Source: Paragorgia papillata (lineage: Eukaryota; Cnidaria; Anthozoa; Scleralcyonacea; Coralliidae). Taken from it: DNA of 64,000 bases. The position numbers and the translations under genes are program-made. The notes beneath the pieces were generated by a model. That model saw only the letters and a program-made list of their open reading frames with translations, did no database searches and was not told the DNA's origin. Position 1 is the first letter of the stretch. Each line of letters begins with the position of its first letter. The stretch spans positions 1,615,501 through 1,679,500 of the forward strand of contig JAWNZC010000261.1 in the NCBI GenBank assembly GCA_035771165.1. Reading direction: 5' to 3'. Of the stretch, positions 9,613 through 17,486 are shown one piece after another.

Positions 9613-9634
9613 GAAAAGTCACCTGCGACTTTTC
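9613..9634. terminator. GC-containing hairpin after the integrase gene
   Basis: Perfect 8-bp stem GAAAAGTC/GACTTTTC with a 6-base loop, immediately beyond the integrase stop codon in the short gap before the next minus-strand gene. Confidence 0.5.
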
Positions 9635-10597
9635 CTATTGTATAACCTTAACTAACTCTTCATTGTAAAACTTTCCGATAACATTTTCTCCATCTTCATC
9701 CTTAATGTTGTACATCACTGGATTACCACGAAACACAGCTGATATCTTAAAAACTTCACTTGTAAAGTTGGGATCATATCCCTTTGCAAAGTTTTTTTTG
9801 TATTTGTATATTCTTACATAATCGTCAACCTTAAATTTTGGTTTTGGAAATTCTGTTGGTGGTAAACCATATAAAGTTTTGAATACCTCATCCTGATTAT
9901 CTGTATTAACATTAGCAGGTTTTCTTTTGATGGTTGAGTGGAATGTGTTGTTATAACTTTTAGTAAATTTATCTAAAACATCTATCCAAGTTTTAGTTTG
10001 TTTGAATGTAAAATATTTCCACATTCTAGTTTTAAGTGTTCTGTTAAATCTTTCTACAATAGCTGCTTTTCGTACTGAGAGTGTTGAAAAGTACTCTATG
10101 TTATGAGATTTTAAAAGGGATCTTACTCCAACATTGTAAAATTCATTACCATTATCAAACTGAACAACCTCAGGATATTTTTGAAAGTGATGTTTAAATT
10201 CCTTAAGCATTTCACCAACACCGACTACCATACTTTCTGTATTTTTTCTGTGTACAGGAATGGTGAAAGCAAATCTACTTAAAACCTCAACTCCTGTTAA
10301 AATCCAGTTAAACTTTTTGTTCACAGAACTAAACTTAGCCATATCCACTAAGTCCATTTGAAGCTGATCAGCTAGGTTTTTAACAAAGGTTCTTTGCGTT
10401 TTACGTGGTTTTCTTAGCGGTTTATGCAATGTGTACGTACTTTGTGATGATAACCACTCCTTTACTAACTTTCTTGTAACTCCTTCCAGTCCCATTTCAA
10501 CCGCCTTTTTGTATAGCTTTTCCGCACTTTGATAACCAGATACAGGATTGTAATATATATTACTTAATTCGAGGTCAAGTAATGTTAAAGTTGTCAT
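9635..10597 (-). CDS. Retroviral-type integrase (RVE family)
   Basis: 320 residues. DNA-joining enzyme expected to insert the element into host DNA and create the 6-bp duplication. The RNase H-like core carries the catalytic acidic triad: Asp82 ('QMDLVDM'), Asp148 ('VQFDNGNEF') and Glu182 ('AAIVERFNRTLK'). Asp148 and Glu182 are 34 apart, close to the D-D-35-E spacing of retroviral and Polinton integrases. The C-terminal ~75 residues ('KVDDYVRIYKYK...') form the SH3/chromo-like tail typical of this group. No His2-Cys2 zinc finger is evident at the N-terminus. The reading frame is complete. It is transcribed away from the 510-residue structural gene from a 26-bp shared intergenic region. Confidence 0.93.
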   Translation of the reverse strand: MTTLTLLDLELSNIYYNPVSGYQSAEKLYKKAVEMGLEGVTRKLVKEWLSSQSTYTLHKPLRKPRKTQRTFVKNLADQLQMDLVDMAKFSSVNKKFNWILTGVEVLSRFAFTIPVHRKNTESMVVGVGEMLKEFKHHFQKYPEVVQFDNGNEFYNVGVRSLLKSHNIEYFSTLSVRKAAIVERFNRTLKTRMWKYFTFKQTKTWIDVLDKFTKSYNNTFHSTIKRKPANVNTDNQDEVFKTLYGLPPTEFPKPKFKVDDYVRIYKYKKNFAKGYDPNFTSEVFKISAVFRGNPVMYNIKDEDGENVIGKFYNEELVKVIQ

Positions 10598-10623
10598 TTT
10601 ATTTTATTTTAGTATAAATAAAA
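10598..10623. promoter_or_regulatory. Compact bidirectional late-type promoter
   Basis: Only 26 bases separate the start codons of the integrase (minus) and the 510-residue protein (plus). The spacer is all A/T except one G, with AAATAAAATG on one strand and AGTATAAATAAAAATG on the other. Confidence 0.55.
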
Positions 10624-12156
10624 ATGAATGCAAGAGAAATTCAAGCATTAAAGGATTATTATGGTGAAAAAAACTATAAAAAAGTTCTTAAAGAGAGTGC
10701 CATAGAAAAGAAGAAACTTAAAGAAAAGTTTTTAACGAATTATTCAAATGCGGATGTGAAAAGATTTGAATTTGATGTTTCATTTAACCAAGATGGAACG
10801 GTTGGTGATAAATCCATATTTTTTCAAGATCCAAATAACAGTATGTCTTCTTTTGATATAACTTCAGAAGCATTTTTAAGTAATCCAGATTGGGTGGATT
10901 ACCTATACTGGCCAAAAAAGTGGACAGTTACCCAAGATTTACCAAGTTCCAAATTTAATAAGGATTTTTCATTAAATTTAAATGTTATCTCTATTTTTGT
11001 AACTGAAAACAAAAAGTTTACCGCACATTTTGAAAAACTGAACACAGCTTACGTAAAGCCTGTTGTTGATGAGGAAAGCGAAGCGGAAAAGAAACCATAT
11101 GCGAAAGAGGAATTTGACTACATAAACAATCCATATTTTACTGCAATAGCAGCGACCTATGTAATCACTAATTTGTGTGGAATTTCAGCAGAACATTTAA
11201 CAAATAAAATTCCAAGAGCTAGCTCAAATATTATTACAAGTATAGCACAGTATCACCTTGCATATCATTTAAGAAGGTTTTTAAGAAATCCTACAAAACT
11301 TAAAAAATATATGGTTGGAAAACAACTAAATTTTTTACAAGAACATACACCAGTTAGAAAAATATGGAGAACACAATACAGTGACACAACCATGAAACTA
11401 GAAAAATTTCAAAAACAACAAGATGATCTTGGTTATATCACACAAAATATGAGGTATGTAAAAGATCATACCAATTATATTAATTACGGAGCAAACATAA
11501 AATATGAAAAATATATGGGAGGAAAACCAAAAAAAGATAATGACTTTTTACTTTTTATACCTAAAACTTCAAAAGGAATAACTCCTTTAGGTCAAAAACT
11601 ATTTCAACAATCCATAGACAGCTATGTTTACTGTATTTTAGGTGCACAAGCAAGAACCAGATGGAGTATTATAGATCAAGGTGCAAAAAGCACTCAAACG
11701 CAAGATGTTTTTTTAAAACTTGTGAAAGATACAATAGCACAAGATGACACAACTGTAGCCATTTCAAATATGCGAACGGCTATTAGCAATACCAACGTTA
11801 TTTTAAATTTCGCCATTTCACCGGGTTTAATTTTAATACCATCAGATATGAGAATTCTTATTAATCCAGTGAGCGGCTTCAACAACATTCTTACTCTTGC
11901 AACAGGAAAGATGACATTTGGTAATAATGTAAATATTAACAAGGTCAAAAGTAAACCGCAGCGAAACGTAGTTGAGCGTAGTAAACCGCAATTAGAATAT
12001 CCGCTAGAGCCACAAAAGATTCCAGTTGACCCACAGACCAAAGGCAGGATAACCAACATGGAAGATCACAGTCAACCAAAGTCAGAAGTGGTATTACCAT
12101 TAGTTTTTGGAGTTTCGCTTGCTGGTGTCTTTTTAGTCTTCAAAAAGTTTTTTTAA
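10624..12156 (+). CDS. Large virion-type protein with C-terminal membrane anchor
   Basis: 510 residues. A basic helical N-terminus (1-45) precedes a region of mixed strands and helices. A single hydrophobic segment (about 488-505) sits at the very C-terminus, so the protein is probably tail-anchored. A Lys/Pro-rich linker (about 440-480) precedes the anchor; its codons include a GC-richer repetitive patch near 11955-11990. I do not recognise the family. It is not the major capsid protein, which lies at 13445-14659. Position and late-type start suggest a structural role. The 3' end overlaps by 24 bases the convergent zinc-ribbon gene. Confidence 0.72.
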   Translation: MNAREIQALKDYYGEKNYKKVLKESAIEKKKLKEKFLTNYSNADVKRFEFDVSFNQDGTVGDKSIFFQDPNNSMSSFDITSEAFLSNPDWVDYLYWPKKWTVTQDLPSSKFNKDFSLNLNVISIFVTENKKFTAHFEKLNTAYVKPVVDEESEAEKKPYAKEEFDYINNPYFTAIAATYVITNLCGISAEHLTNKIPRASSNIITSIAQYHLAYHLRRFLRNPTKLKKYMVGKQLNFLQEHTPVRKIWRTQYSDTTMKLEKFQKQQDDLGYITQNMRYVKDHTNYINYGANIKYEKYMGGKPKKDNDFLLFIPKTSKGITPLGQKLFQQSIDSYVYCILGAQARTRWSIIDQGAKSTQTQDVFLKLVKDTIAQDDTTVAISNMRTAISNTNVILNFAISPGLILIPSDMRILINPVSGFNNILTLATGKMTFGNNVNINKVKSKPQRNVVERSKPQLEYPLEPQKIPVDPQTKGRITNMEDHSQPKSEVVLPLVFGVSLAGVFLVFKKFF

Positions 12157-12635
12157 AACATTTTGTGATCTTTCACTTTTTGGAAGAGTGATTGTATTAG
12201 CAAGATCTGTCATCTCACACTTATTAAGTATGAAATGGATAACAACCTTTATGCTTGGAAATGATCCAACTTTTTCTTTTAGCTGGTCAAATCTTTTTTC
12301 TATATCATTCATTATTATGTTTCCATTTGGTAAAGAAATATTTGGAAACATTTCACTTATTTTTTTGTTGTAAAGCAACATTCTTTTTGAGATTTTTTCC
12401 TTTTTTAAACTTTTCTTAACTATGCGATGACAATACGAAAAGATCGGATCGAAAACTAAGCCGCATTTTACACAAGTTGGAAAACCATCAATTTCATTTT
12501 TTAATGATTACAATGATTGAAGTCAAATTCGGATTCGTAATTTTCAAACTCATCTTTTTCTGCCATATTAATCTGTTTCATTAAGACAGAAAACTTGGTA
12601 AAACCTTCATGTTTGGTAATAACTTTGTTATTCAT
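12133..12635 (-). pseudogene. Zinc-ribbon TFIIB/late-transcription-factor-like gene, frameshifted
   Basis: Two overlapping frames on the minus strand look like one gene. It starts at ATG 12635 under an exact early-type promoter and runs 44 codons to a stop at 12501-12503. The adjacent frame then continues without interruption to 12133. A one-base change near the A-run at 12497-12503 separates them. The first part ends in a Cys-x-x-His pair and the second begins with Cys-x-x-Cys-Gly, together the layout of a TFIIB-type zinc ribbon (also seen in poxvirus-type late transcription factors). A helical C-terminal domain follows. The role as a transcription factor is inferred from this motif. A sequencing or assembly error in the homopolymer is possible. 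Confidence 0.55.
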
Positions 12636-12636
12636 C

Positions 12637-12647
12637 CTTTTATTATA
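12637..12647 (-). promoter_or_regulatory. Early-type promoter motif
   Basis: Complement reads TATAATAAAAG, one base before the ATG at 12635 (-). Confidence 0.65.
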
Positions 12648-12691
12648 GTGTGTTTTTGTTTTGTTTTTTACAGCTAGCTATACAGCAAATT

Positions 12692-12915
12692 ACAGCTAGC
12701 TATTGAGCTAGTTGTTAAGCAAATTTGAACAAAATGTAAGCTAGTTTAAGCTAGCTATTGAGCTAGTTGTTAAGCAAATTTGAACAAAATGTAAGCTAGT
12801 TTAAGCTAGCTATTGAGCTAGTTGTTAAGCAAATTTGAACAAAATGTAAGCTAGTTTAAGCTAGCTATTGAGCTAGTTGTTGAGCAAATTTGAACAAAAT
12901 GTAAGCTAGTTTAAG
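12692..12915. repeat. Four tandem copies of a 55-bp repeat
   Basis: The unit contains TATTGAGCTAGTTG and recurs at exact 55-bp intervals (12701, 12756, 12811, 12866), nearly without change. Each unit has self-complementary AGCTAGCT-type cores. It lies between the divergent zinc-ribbon and basic membrane protein genes, near the middle of the element. Possible enhancer, origin or protein-binding array. Confidence 0.9.
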
Positions 12916-12955
12916 CAAAGTACAGCAAAACACAACTTATTCTGTACACTAATAA

Positions 12956-13342
12956 ATGAACACAGAAGAACAAACTATTACAAAACCTAATACAGAAAAT
13001 ACAGAAGAAAAAGTTAAAAACCCAAAAAGAGTAGCGCAAGGAAAAAAGCTTGCTGAAATAAGTAAAGAAGCAAAAGCGCGCAAGCGAGCTAAACAACAAA
13101 ATAAAGACGAGCCGACCAACGGAAGTGAAAACGGTTTTCTACAACTCCCTAGCTTAACAACTTCCATTTCGCTAGTTGGTGTTGTAACAGGAGTAATAGG
13201 AACATACATTGCCTGGAAAAATTTTAAACAGGAAGAAGTTAATTTAACAACACCATCATCTCCAAAACCTAAACCTTTACCAAAACCAGCATCAAATCCA
13301 ACAAAGGTAGAATATAATAACCTTGATGATGATGATATTTAG
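12956..13342 (+). CDS. Basic single-pass membrane virion-type protein
   Basis: 128 residues. The N-terminal half is highly basic ('NPKRVAQGKKLAEISKEAKARKRAK', about 22-46). A hydrophobic segment follows at about 68-86, then a Pro/Lys-rich tail ending in an acidic run. A basic DNA-contacting arm joined to a membrane span suggests a core or membrane-linking virion protein; I recall similar 'KRVAxGKKLAE' proteins beside capsid genes in other Polintons, but only from memory. The start is a textbook late-type CACTAATAAATG. It lies directly upstream of the major capsid gene in the same direction. Confidence 0.72.
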   Translation: MNTEEQTITKPNTENTEEKVKNPKRVAQGKKLAEISKEAKARKRAKQQNKDEPTNGSENGFLQLPSLTTSISLVGVVTGVIGTYIAWKNFKQEEVNLTTPSSPKPKPLPKPASNPTKVEYNNLDDDDI

Positions 13343-13444
13343 ATCGTCTTTGACTTGACTCACTTCGTTCGGTCACTTTGTTTGGTTCATAAAAACTAAC
13401 CTATTTTTATCCGCATAAAAAAACTTTTTTTTTTACACTAATAA

Positions 13445-14659
13445 ATGAACAAGGAAAGACAAACTAAGTTAAAACCTGGTTATAAACGACTTCAAAAAAG
13501 TGAAATAACCGGTGAACGAACAAGACACGTAACAACATTTAATCCAAACAAAGCCAACCCTGGTGAAGAAATTTACATTCAAATCCCAAAACTTAAACCT
13601 GGAACAACACTTGTTCCCGACAAAATGTTTTTAGTTTTTGACTTTAAAAATGCAAATACCAAATCATGGTTCAACAACAATCTTGCAAAGCAACTTCAGA
13701 AACAACTAAAAGTAAAATTTGCAGGTGAAATTATATATGATAACACAGGAGAAAGTATACTCAGAACTTACGAAGATTTGTGGTTAAACCGCGATGTTCG
13801 TGCAAACATGTTGGAAGATGGTATTGCAACCGAAAACCAGCGTAAGGTCATCTCAAAGTCTGACGATGCTTCATCTGATGCATACGCATCAGTTTACGGA
13901 CCCAAGCAGAGAATTCAACTAGGAAAAATCCTTATGGATCATGGTTTATATGCTCCTTACAACATGTCAAACGACTTACAGTATATCATTACACTTCCAC
14001 AAGCTAGCGAAATTATGCAAGCACAAAACAGTCAAACAGTGGATGGTTACAGTCTGGAAAACATGGAACTGGAGTTCGAAACCATTACCAATCCTGATCT
14101 TATGCGTGAGGTAGAAAGCGGTTACAACGCTGGAAGATCCCTTAGCTTCGAACACGCTACCCTTTTCAAAACAGCTAATTGGAACAAGTCAACCACACTT
14201 GTTAACGAAACCATCAATCTCCCACGAAAAAGTATGAAAGCTGTCGTAATGTTTTTTACAAAGAAAACTCGCGGAGGAAGTGAAGAGTACGTTTTCCCAA
14301 ACATCGAAAATGTGAAAGTAACCATCGAAGGCATTCCCAATAGTGTTTACTCACAGGGGATAGTTAAAAGAAGATTATTTGAAGAGGCAGAAAGACTTTT
14401 CAAACAAGATACCAATACCAGCGCTGTTTCCGCAAACAGCTTTTTCACAAATGACAGGTTCGCATTAGTGGTTGACCTTAGAGCCATCGATGACAATGAA
14501 CTATATGGTCATGGAACAAAACTTTTATCAACACAATCTGGAATTATGCTTGAAATCACAAAGAAAGCAACAACAGTAGACCTTAACTGTCATATTTTCA
14601 TTCTTTCAGATGGTCTCCTAAAGGTACAAGCCGGTGAATTCCGAGGTGTGAGTTACTAG
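13445..14659 (+). CDS. Major capsid protein (double jelly roll, hexon-like)
   Basis: 404 residues, complete. Strand-rich throughout. The segment at about 220-260 ('VESGYNAGRSLSFEHATLFK...NLPRKSMKAVVMFF') and the ending 'HIFILSDGLLKVQAGEFRGVSY' fit the hexon-like major capsid proteins of Polintons and adintoviruses, which form pseudo-hexameric trimers making up the icosahedral shell. Length is at the short end for the family. The start has the late-type CACTAATAAATG context, identical to that of the preceding gene. The stop is followed by a short GC-rich hairpin-forming patch (14656-14697). It is followed at 59 bases by the packaging ATPase fragment. The frame is intact. Confidence 0.88.
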   Translation: MNKERQTKLKPGYKRLQKSEITGERTRHVTTFNPNKANPGEEIYIQIPKLKPGTTLVPDKMFLVFDFKNANTKSWFNNNLAKQLQKQLKVKFAGEIIYDNTGESILRTYEDLWLNRDVRANMLEDGIATENQRKVISKSDDASSDAYASVYGPKQRIQLGKILMDHGLYAPYNMSNDLQYIITLPQASEIMQAQNSQTVDGYSLENMELEFETITNPDLMREVESGYNAGRSLSFEHATLFKTANWNKSTTLVNETINLPRKSMKAVVMFFTKKTRGGSEEYVFPNIENVKVTIEGIPNSVYSQGIVKRRLFEEAERLFKQDTNTSAVSANSFFTNDRFALVVDLRAIDDNELYGHGTKLLSTQSGIMLEITKKATTVDLNCHIFILSDGLLKVQAGEFRGVSY

Positions 14660-14717
14660 TCGTCTACGACTGTCACCGCAGGCGGCTCCGCTTTGCAAAA
14701 TATACGTAAATTAATAA

Positions 14718-15065
14718 ATGAAACCTTTCAACATGATAATAGTTGGAATGACAGGTTGTGGGAAAACACATTACTTGCTTAAAATGTTAGAAAAAAACTA
14801 TAAAAAAATTTTTGAAAACATTTTTTTAATCTGTCCTACATTTGAATGGAACAAAACTTATTTGGAATGGTATCATCTAAACGATCCAAATTTTTTTGTA
14901 TTGCCTTGTAGTCAGGATCAAACGGAAGACTATCTAAAATTTGTTGTTGACTACTGTAAAGGTATTCCATCACTAATTATTCTTGATGATTGTGCCGCTG
15001 GTCAGTCAGTAAAAAACCGAACCAGTGAACTAGTTTATACTGTCACGACAAGGAACTTCTCATAA
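14718..15065 (+). pseudogene. Packaging ATPase, N-terminal fragment (cut by inversion)
   Basis: 115 codons. Residues 10-17 'GMTGCGKT' are the Walker A loop and 'LIILDDCAA' near residue 91 is Walker B, as in the FtsK/HerA-type genome-packaging ATPases of Polintons, adintoviruses and virophages. Homology ends after 'RTSELV' (about residue 106, base 15035). The last codons before the stop are unrelated. The missing C-terminal half is found on the opposite strand at 17157-17437. The start has a late-type TTAATAAATG. The ATPase would pump element DNA into capsids; this fragment lacks the downstream sensor and arginine regions and should be inactive. Confidence 0.85.
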
Positions 15066-15155
15066 AATGGCTTAGGGGCCGAGTTGTTTCTCCCTCAATG
15101 GTTGTGTAACAGATAACAGAAAAACTGTTTTTTATTTTTATAAACATAAATAATA

Positions 15156-15653
15156 ATGCGTGAAATATTTGATTTTAATCACATTTCAAGAGACTTAAGT
15201 GACATACAGATGGAAAGGTTTAAAAATACATATAAACACTACCATAGATTAATGAAATGCTATGGTAAGATGTACAAAGAAAGTAGGCGAAAAGATATTA
15301 TTCTTATGTTTTTTAAAGTAGGGTTAATAACCGGCGGCACAAGTGGAACCGTGCTCGGCTGTATCACACTTAATCCATTAATTTTGGGTGCAATGTCAGG
15401 ACTGGGGCTGCTAATAGCTGGTTATATGAGAAAGGTTAACTTATCAAAACTGAAGGATAGACATAAGTTTGCTCATAAAAACTATAAAAAAGTGCTAAAT
15501 AAAATTAGAGAGTTTATGAGAGGTGTTCACTTTGATCAGGCTCAGTTTGATGGTGAACTGATGGTGATTGATGATTTGGTTCGGGAGATGTGCTCCGAGA
15601 TTCCAGACGGGATTGACAAGTGGTATACCCAGGAATACGAGAGTAATTCTTAA
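15156..15653 (+). CDS. Two-span membrane protein of Polinton type
   Basis: 165 residues. A charged N-terminus (1-48), then a hydrophobic hairpin (about 52-88) with 'GLITGGTSGTVLG' and 'TLNPLILGAMSGLG', then a charged helical region and an acidic end. I recall proteins with the same 'TLNPxxLGxxSGxG' hairpin as recurrent unknowns in cnidarian Polintons, but this could not be checked. Probably a virion or host-membrane protein. The start lies in an ATAAATAATAATG late-like context. It lies inside the inverted segment and is convergent with, and overlaps by 140 bases, the minus-strand gene at 15514-15801. Confidence 0.68.
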   Translation: MREIFDFNHISRDLSDIQMERFKNTYKHYHRLMKCYGKMYKESRRKDIILMFFKVGLITGGTSGTVLGCITLNPLILGAMSGLGLLIAGYMRKVNLSKLKDRHKFAHKNYKKVLNKIREFMRGVHFDQAQFDGELMVIDDLVREMCSEIPDGIDKWYTQEYESNS

Positions 15654-15801
15654 CTATTTTGTGTGTCCATCCCATTTGTACGTTTCCCTCCATTGTTAAG
15701 GAGTCTTTTCCAAAACTGATGCCAAACTGAAATCCTTTTCTAAGATTATGGTTTTTGTTGAGTTTTTCTTTGTCTTTAGATTTACTTTTTGAGTTTCCCA
15801 T
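15514..15801 (-). CDS. Possible N-myristoylated small protein
   Basis: 95 residues beginning 'MGNSKSKSKDKEK', a plausible N-myristoylation signal (Gly2, Ser/Lys following) with a basic patch, which together would direct membrane attachment. The C-terminal ~45 residues are Ser/Pro/His-rich and overlap the opposite gene, so they may be poorly constrained. Late-type AAATAAAATG start. No family recognised. The N-terminal half is more credible than the tail. Confidence 0.45.
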   Translation of the reverse strand: MGNSKSKSKDKEKLNKNHNLRKGFQFGISFGKDSLTMEGNVQMGWTHKIVKNYSRIPGYTTCQSRLESRSTSPEPNHQSPSVHHQTEPDQSEHLS

Positions 15802-15831
15802 TTTATTTAAAAATGGGAAATTAATAGCTTT

Positions 15832-16350
15832 TTAAGCAGTATTAACTCCACCGTTATCGGGATTAGAAGTGTTGACACTATCGCTACTTGTACTAGGACT
15901 TTGATCGCTTTGTACCTTAGGTTCATCTTGTTCACCTTTATTTGTGTTGTCCCACATATGTTTTGCAACTATTAGTCCGCCGGATAGTAATCCGATCATA
16001 GGAATGAATGGAGATACTTTCATTACCATTGTTTTTACATCGTCGTAAAGAAGTTTGTTTGATGATAATTCTTTGTTTAGTTTTCCATCCTTTTCTACCA
16101 TATTTAACTGCATCATTAAGTCGGAAAACTTTGTAATAAGACTTTCTGTTAGTTGTGAGTTAACCTTATCCATTTGCTCGCGTTGATGGTCTTGTTTAAT
16201 TTTTTCTAATGCGCTTTGAGAGGCCTTTTTGATGTACTTTTCCGAATACTTAATTTCTTTTGCGGCTGACAAGCGGATTAGCTCGTCCCTAAGGTTATCA
16301 TTCGACGGATTAGGTATATCTTCTAAATTTTGAGGTTCTTCTGTGTTCAT
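15832..16350 (-). CDS. Coiled-coil protein with C-terminal-third membrane span
   Basis: 172 residues. Acidic/polar start, a long charged helical region (about 25-110) likely to form a coiled coil, a hydrophobic span (about 113-130, 'FIPMIGLLSGGLIVAKHM'), and a Ser/Asn/Asp-rich tail. The start is in a perfect ACTAATAAATG late-type context. Its layout resembles tail-anchored virion proteins of Polintons. Function unknown; a structural or scaffold role is inferred from context beside the penton gene. Confidence 0.65.
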   Translation of the reverse strand: MNTEEPQNLEDIPNPSNDNLRDELIRLSAAKEIKYSEKYIKKASQSALEKIKQDHQREQMDKVNSQLTESLITKFSDLMMQLNMVEKDGKLNKELSSNKLLYDDVKTMVMKVSPFIPMIGLLSGGLIVAKHMWDNTNKGEQDEPKVQSDQSPSTSSDSVNTSNPDNGGVNTA

Positions 16351-16353
16351 TTA

Positions 16354-16458
16354 TTAGTATAAAAAATAATAGTTTTTCCATGTTTGTTTCTTTTTGATGT
16401 TTTCTATATCAGCACTAAGTTTTTCCAACTCATCAGAATAACCATAATTTATAGCCAT
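16354..16458 (-). CDS. Possible 34-residue peptide between two virion genes
   Basis: The ATG directly abuts the stop of the penton-like gene (TAAATG) and the frame ends one codon before the ATG of the next gene. It encodes 34 mostly polar residues with an aromatic end ('NYYFLY'). The late-type AAAATAAATG context and the exact fit between neighbours make it a credible mini-gene, but chance is possible. Confidence 0.35.
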   Translation of the reverse strand: MAINYGYSDELEKLSADIENIKKKQTWKNYYFLY

Positions 16459-17097
16459 TTATTTTATTATTACTTCTAACAGAATATCACCAACTTTTTG
16501 ATCTGTTGTGAATTTAAGTTCATTGTAAATTCCATTATTTAGTTCTGTTTTAAAGTTAAGATCATTATATCTTGTGACGGAACCTTTTAGCGACTGGGTT
16601 GTTGTGATTGGAAGTATTACAATTGTGTCATCACGTTGTCCAGAAAGTAATGTTTTAGATCTGTTAACAGCATTGCATTTAATACTAACATATTTCATTC
16701 CAAGATTAACATTAACTGAGGTATTTCCAATACGTCCAGAATCTTTCGGAATATGTTGCCAAGTTTCAGAGAATCCAAGAATTGGTGCTAATTCAAGTAA
16801 TGACATATTTTCTGTTGGAGTAATTTTTATTTTTTGCGAGTAATGAACAAGTTCAGCACTTGCATTAACTTCTTTAAGTTTTTCGATAATCATATTTGCT
16901 GTCCAATATCCGGTTTTAAACCATAATTTATTTTTTCCATTTACAATGTGAACAGGACTCTCAATGTTGTTAAAGTCCCAAAACACACTTACACACTTTA
17001 CTGTCATTGTTTCATTTTCAATGATCAGCGGTTCATCAAATTTAACAATGGTTTCAAAATTGTCTTCCTTTGTTATAAGAATTCTTATAAGTCTCAT
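16459..17097 (-). CDS. Minor capsid (penton-like) protein
   Basis: 212 residues, strand-rich and complete. The order of elements matches adintovirus/Polinton penton proteins: an N-terminal strand pair, 'NKLWFKTGYWTANMIIEKL' (strand then helix), a 'LAPILGF' turn near residue 105, a central strand region with 'NVNLGMKYVSIKC', and a closing 'YNELKFTTDQKVGDILLEVIIK'. Single-jelly-roll pentons sit at the vertices of the icosahedral capsid. The start is AAATAAATG. It lies 60 bases after the ATPase C-terminal fragment in the same direction, so undoing the inversion would restore a capsid-ATPase-penton order on one strand. Confidence 0.72.
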   Translation of the reverse strand: MRLIRILITKEDNFETIVKFDEPLIIENETMTVKCVSVFWDFNNIESPVHIVNGKNKLWFKTGYWTANMIIEKLKEVNASAELVHYSQKIKITPTENMSLLELAPILGFSETWQHIPKDSGRIGNTSVNVNLGMKYVSIKCNAVNRSKTLLSGQRDDTIVILPITTTQSLKGSVTRYNDLNFKTELNNGIYNELKFTTDQKVGDILLEVIIK

Positions 17098-17156
17098 TTA
17101 TTTGAATAAAAATTCATATGATTATTTACATATGAATTTACACACTCGGTTCGACT

Positions 17157-17486
17157 TCATTCTTCATCATCAACTATTTCATGATTGTATGGATGAACTA
17201 GATTAATTTCAAGTCGGCTGTGCTTAGTATTTTTTAGTTTTTCTTTTATGCTTTTTTCTTCATCCTTACTAATATCTAAGTAATCATCTAGAATAACTTG
17301 CATATCTTTTCTGTTTGGATTGTAGAATGAAACTAGTTTGGATATGTTTTCACGATATGGTTTGGCTATTGATGTAAGTTGTTGGGTAATTACTATAGTA
17401 CTAATGTTCATATGTCTTGCCCCAAATCCAAGATTGACCCTTTTAGGGTTTTTTGCTTCTGCGTTTCTGTCAGTAAAGCCAGACAC
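17157..17486 (-). pseudogene. Packaging ATPase, C-terminal fragment (cut by inversion)
   Basis: Homology begins at about base 17435 with 'NLGFGARHMNISTIVITQQ' and continues through 'IAKPYRENISKLVSFYNP', the conserved post-Walker B region of FtsK/HerA-type packaging ATPases (sensor Gln-Gln and arginine region), to the stop at 17157. The ~15 codons upstream of 17437 are unrelated, and the nominal start is a GTG. The N-terminal half with Walker A/B lies at 14718-15035 on the other strand. The two halves meet at a valine codon with no missing sequence evident. Confidence 0.85.

Larger units (their letters stand above)
15036..17437. other. Internal inversion (~2.4 kb)
   Basis: The breakpoints are inferred from where the two ATPase halves stop resembling the family, at about 15035 and 17437. 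Flipping the segment would rejoin the ATPase and place the penton, the 34-residue, 172-residue and 95-residue genes in the same direction as the capsid gene. Confidence 0.8.

Noticed and set aside
12670..12915. CRISPR-like array
   Set aside because: The 55-bp units are contiguous and lack unique spacers; the setting is eukaryotic.
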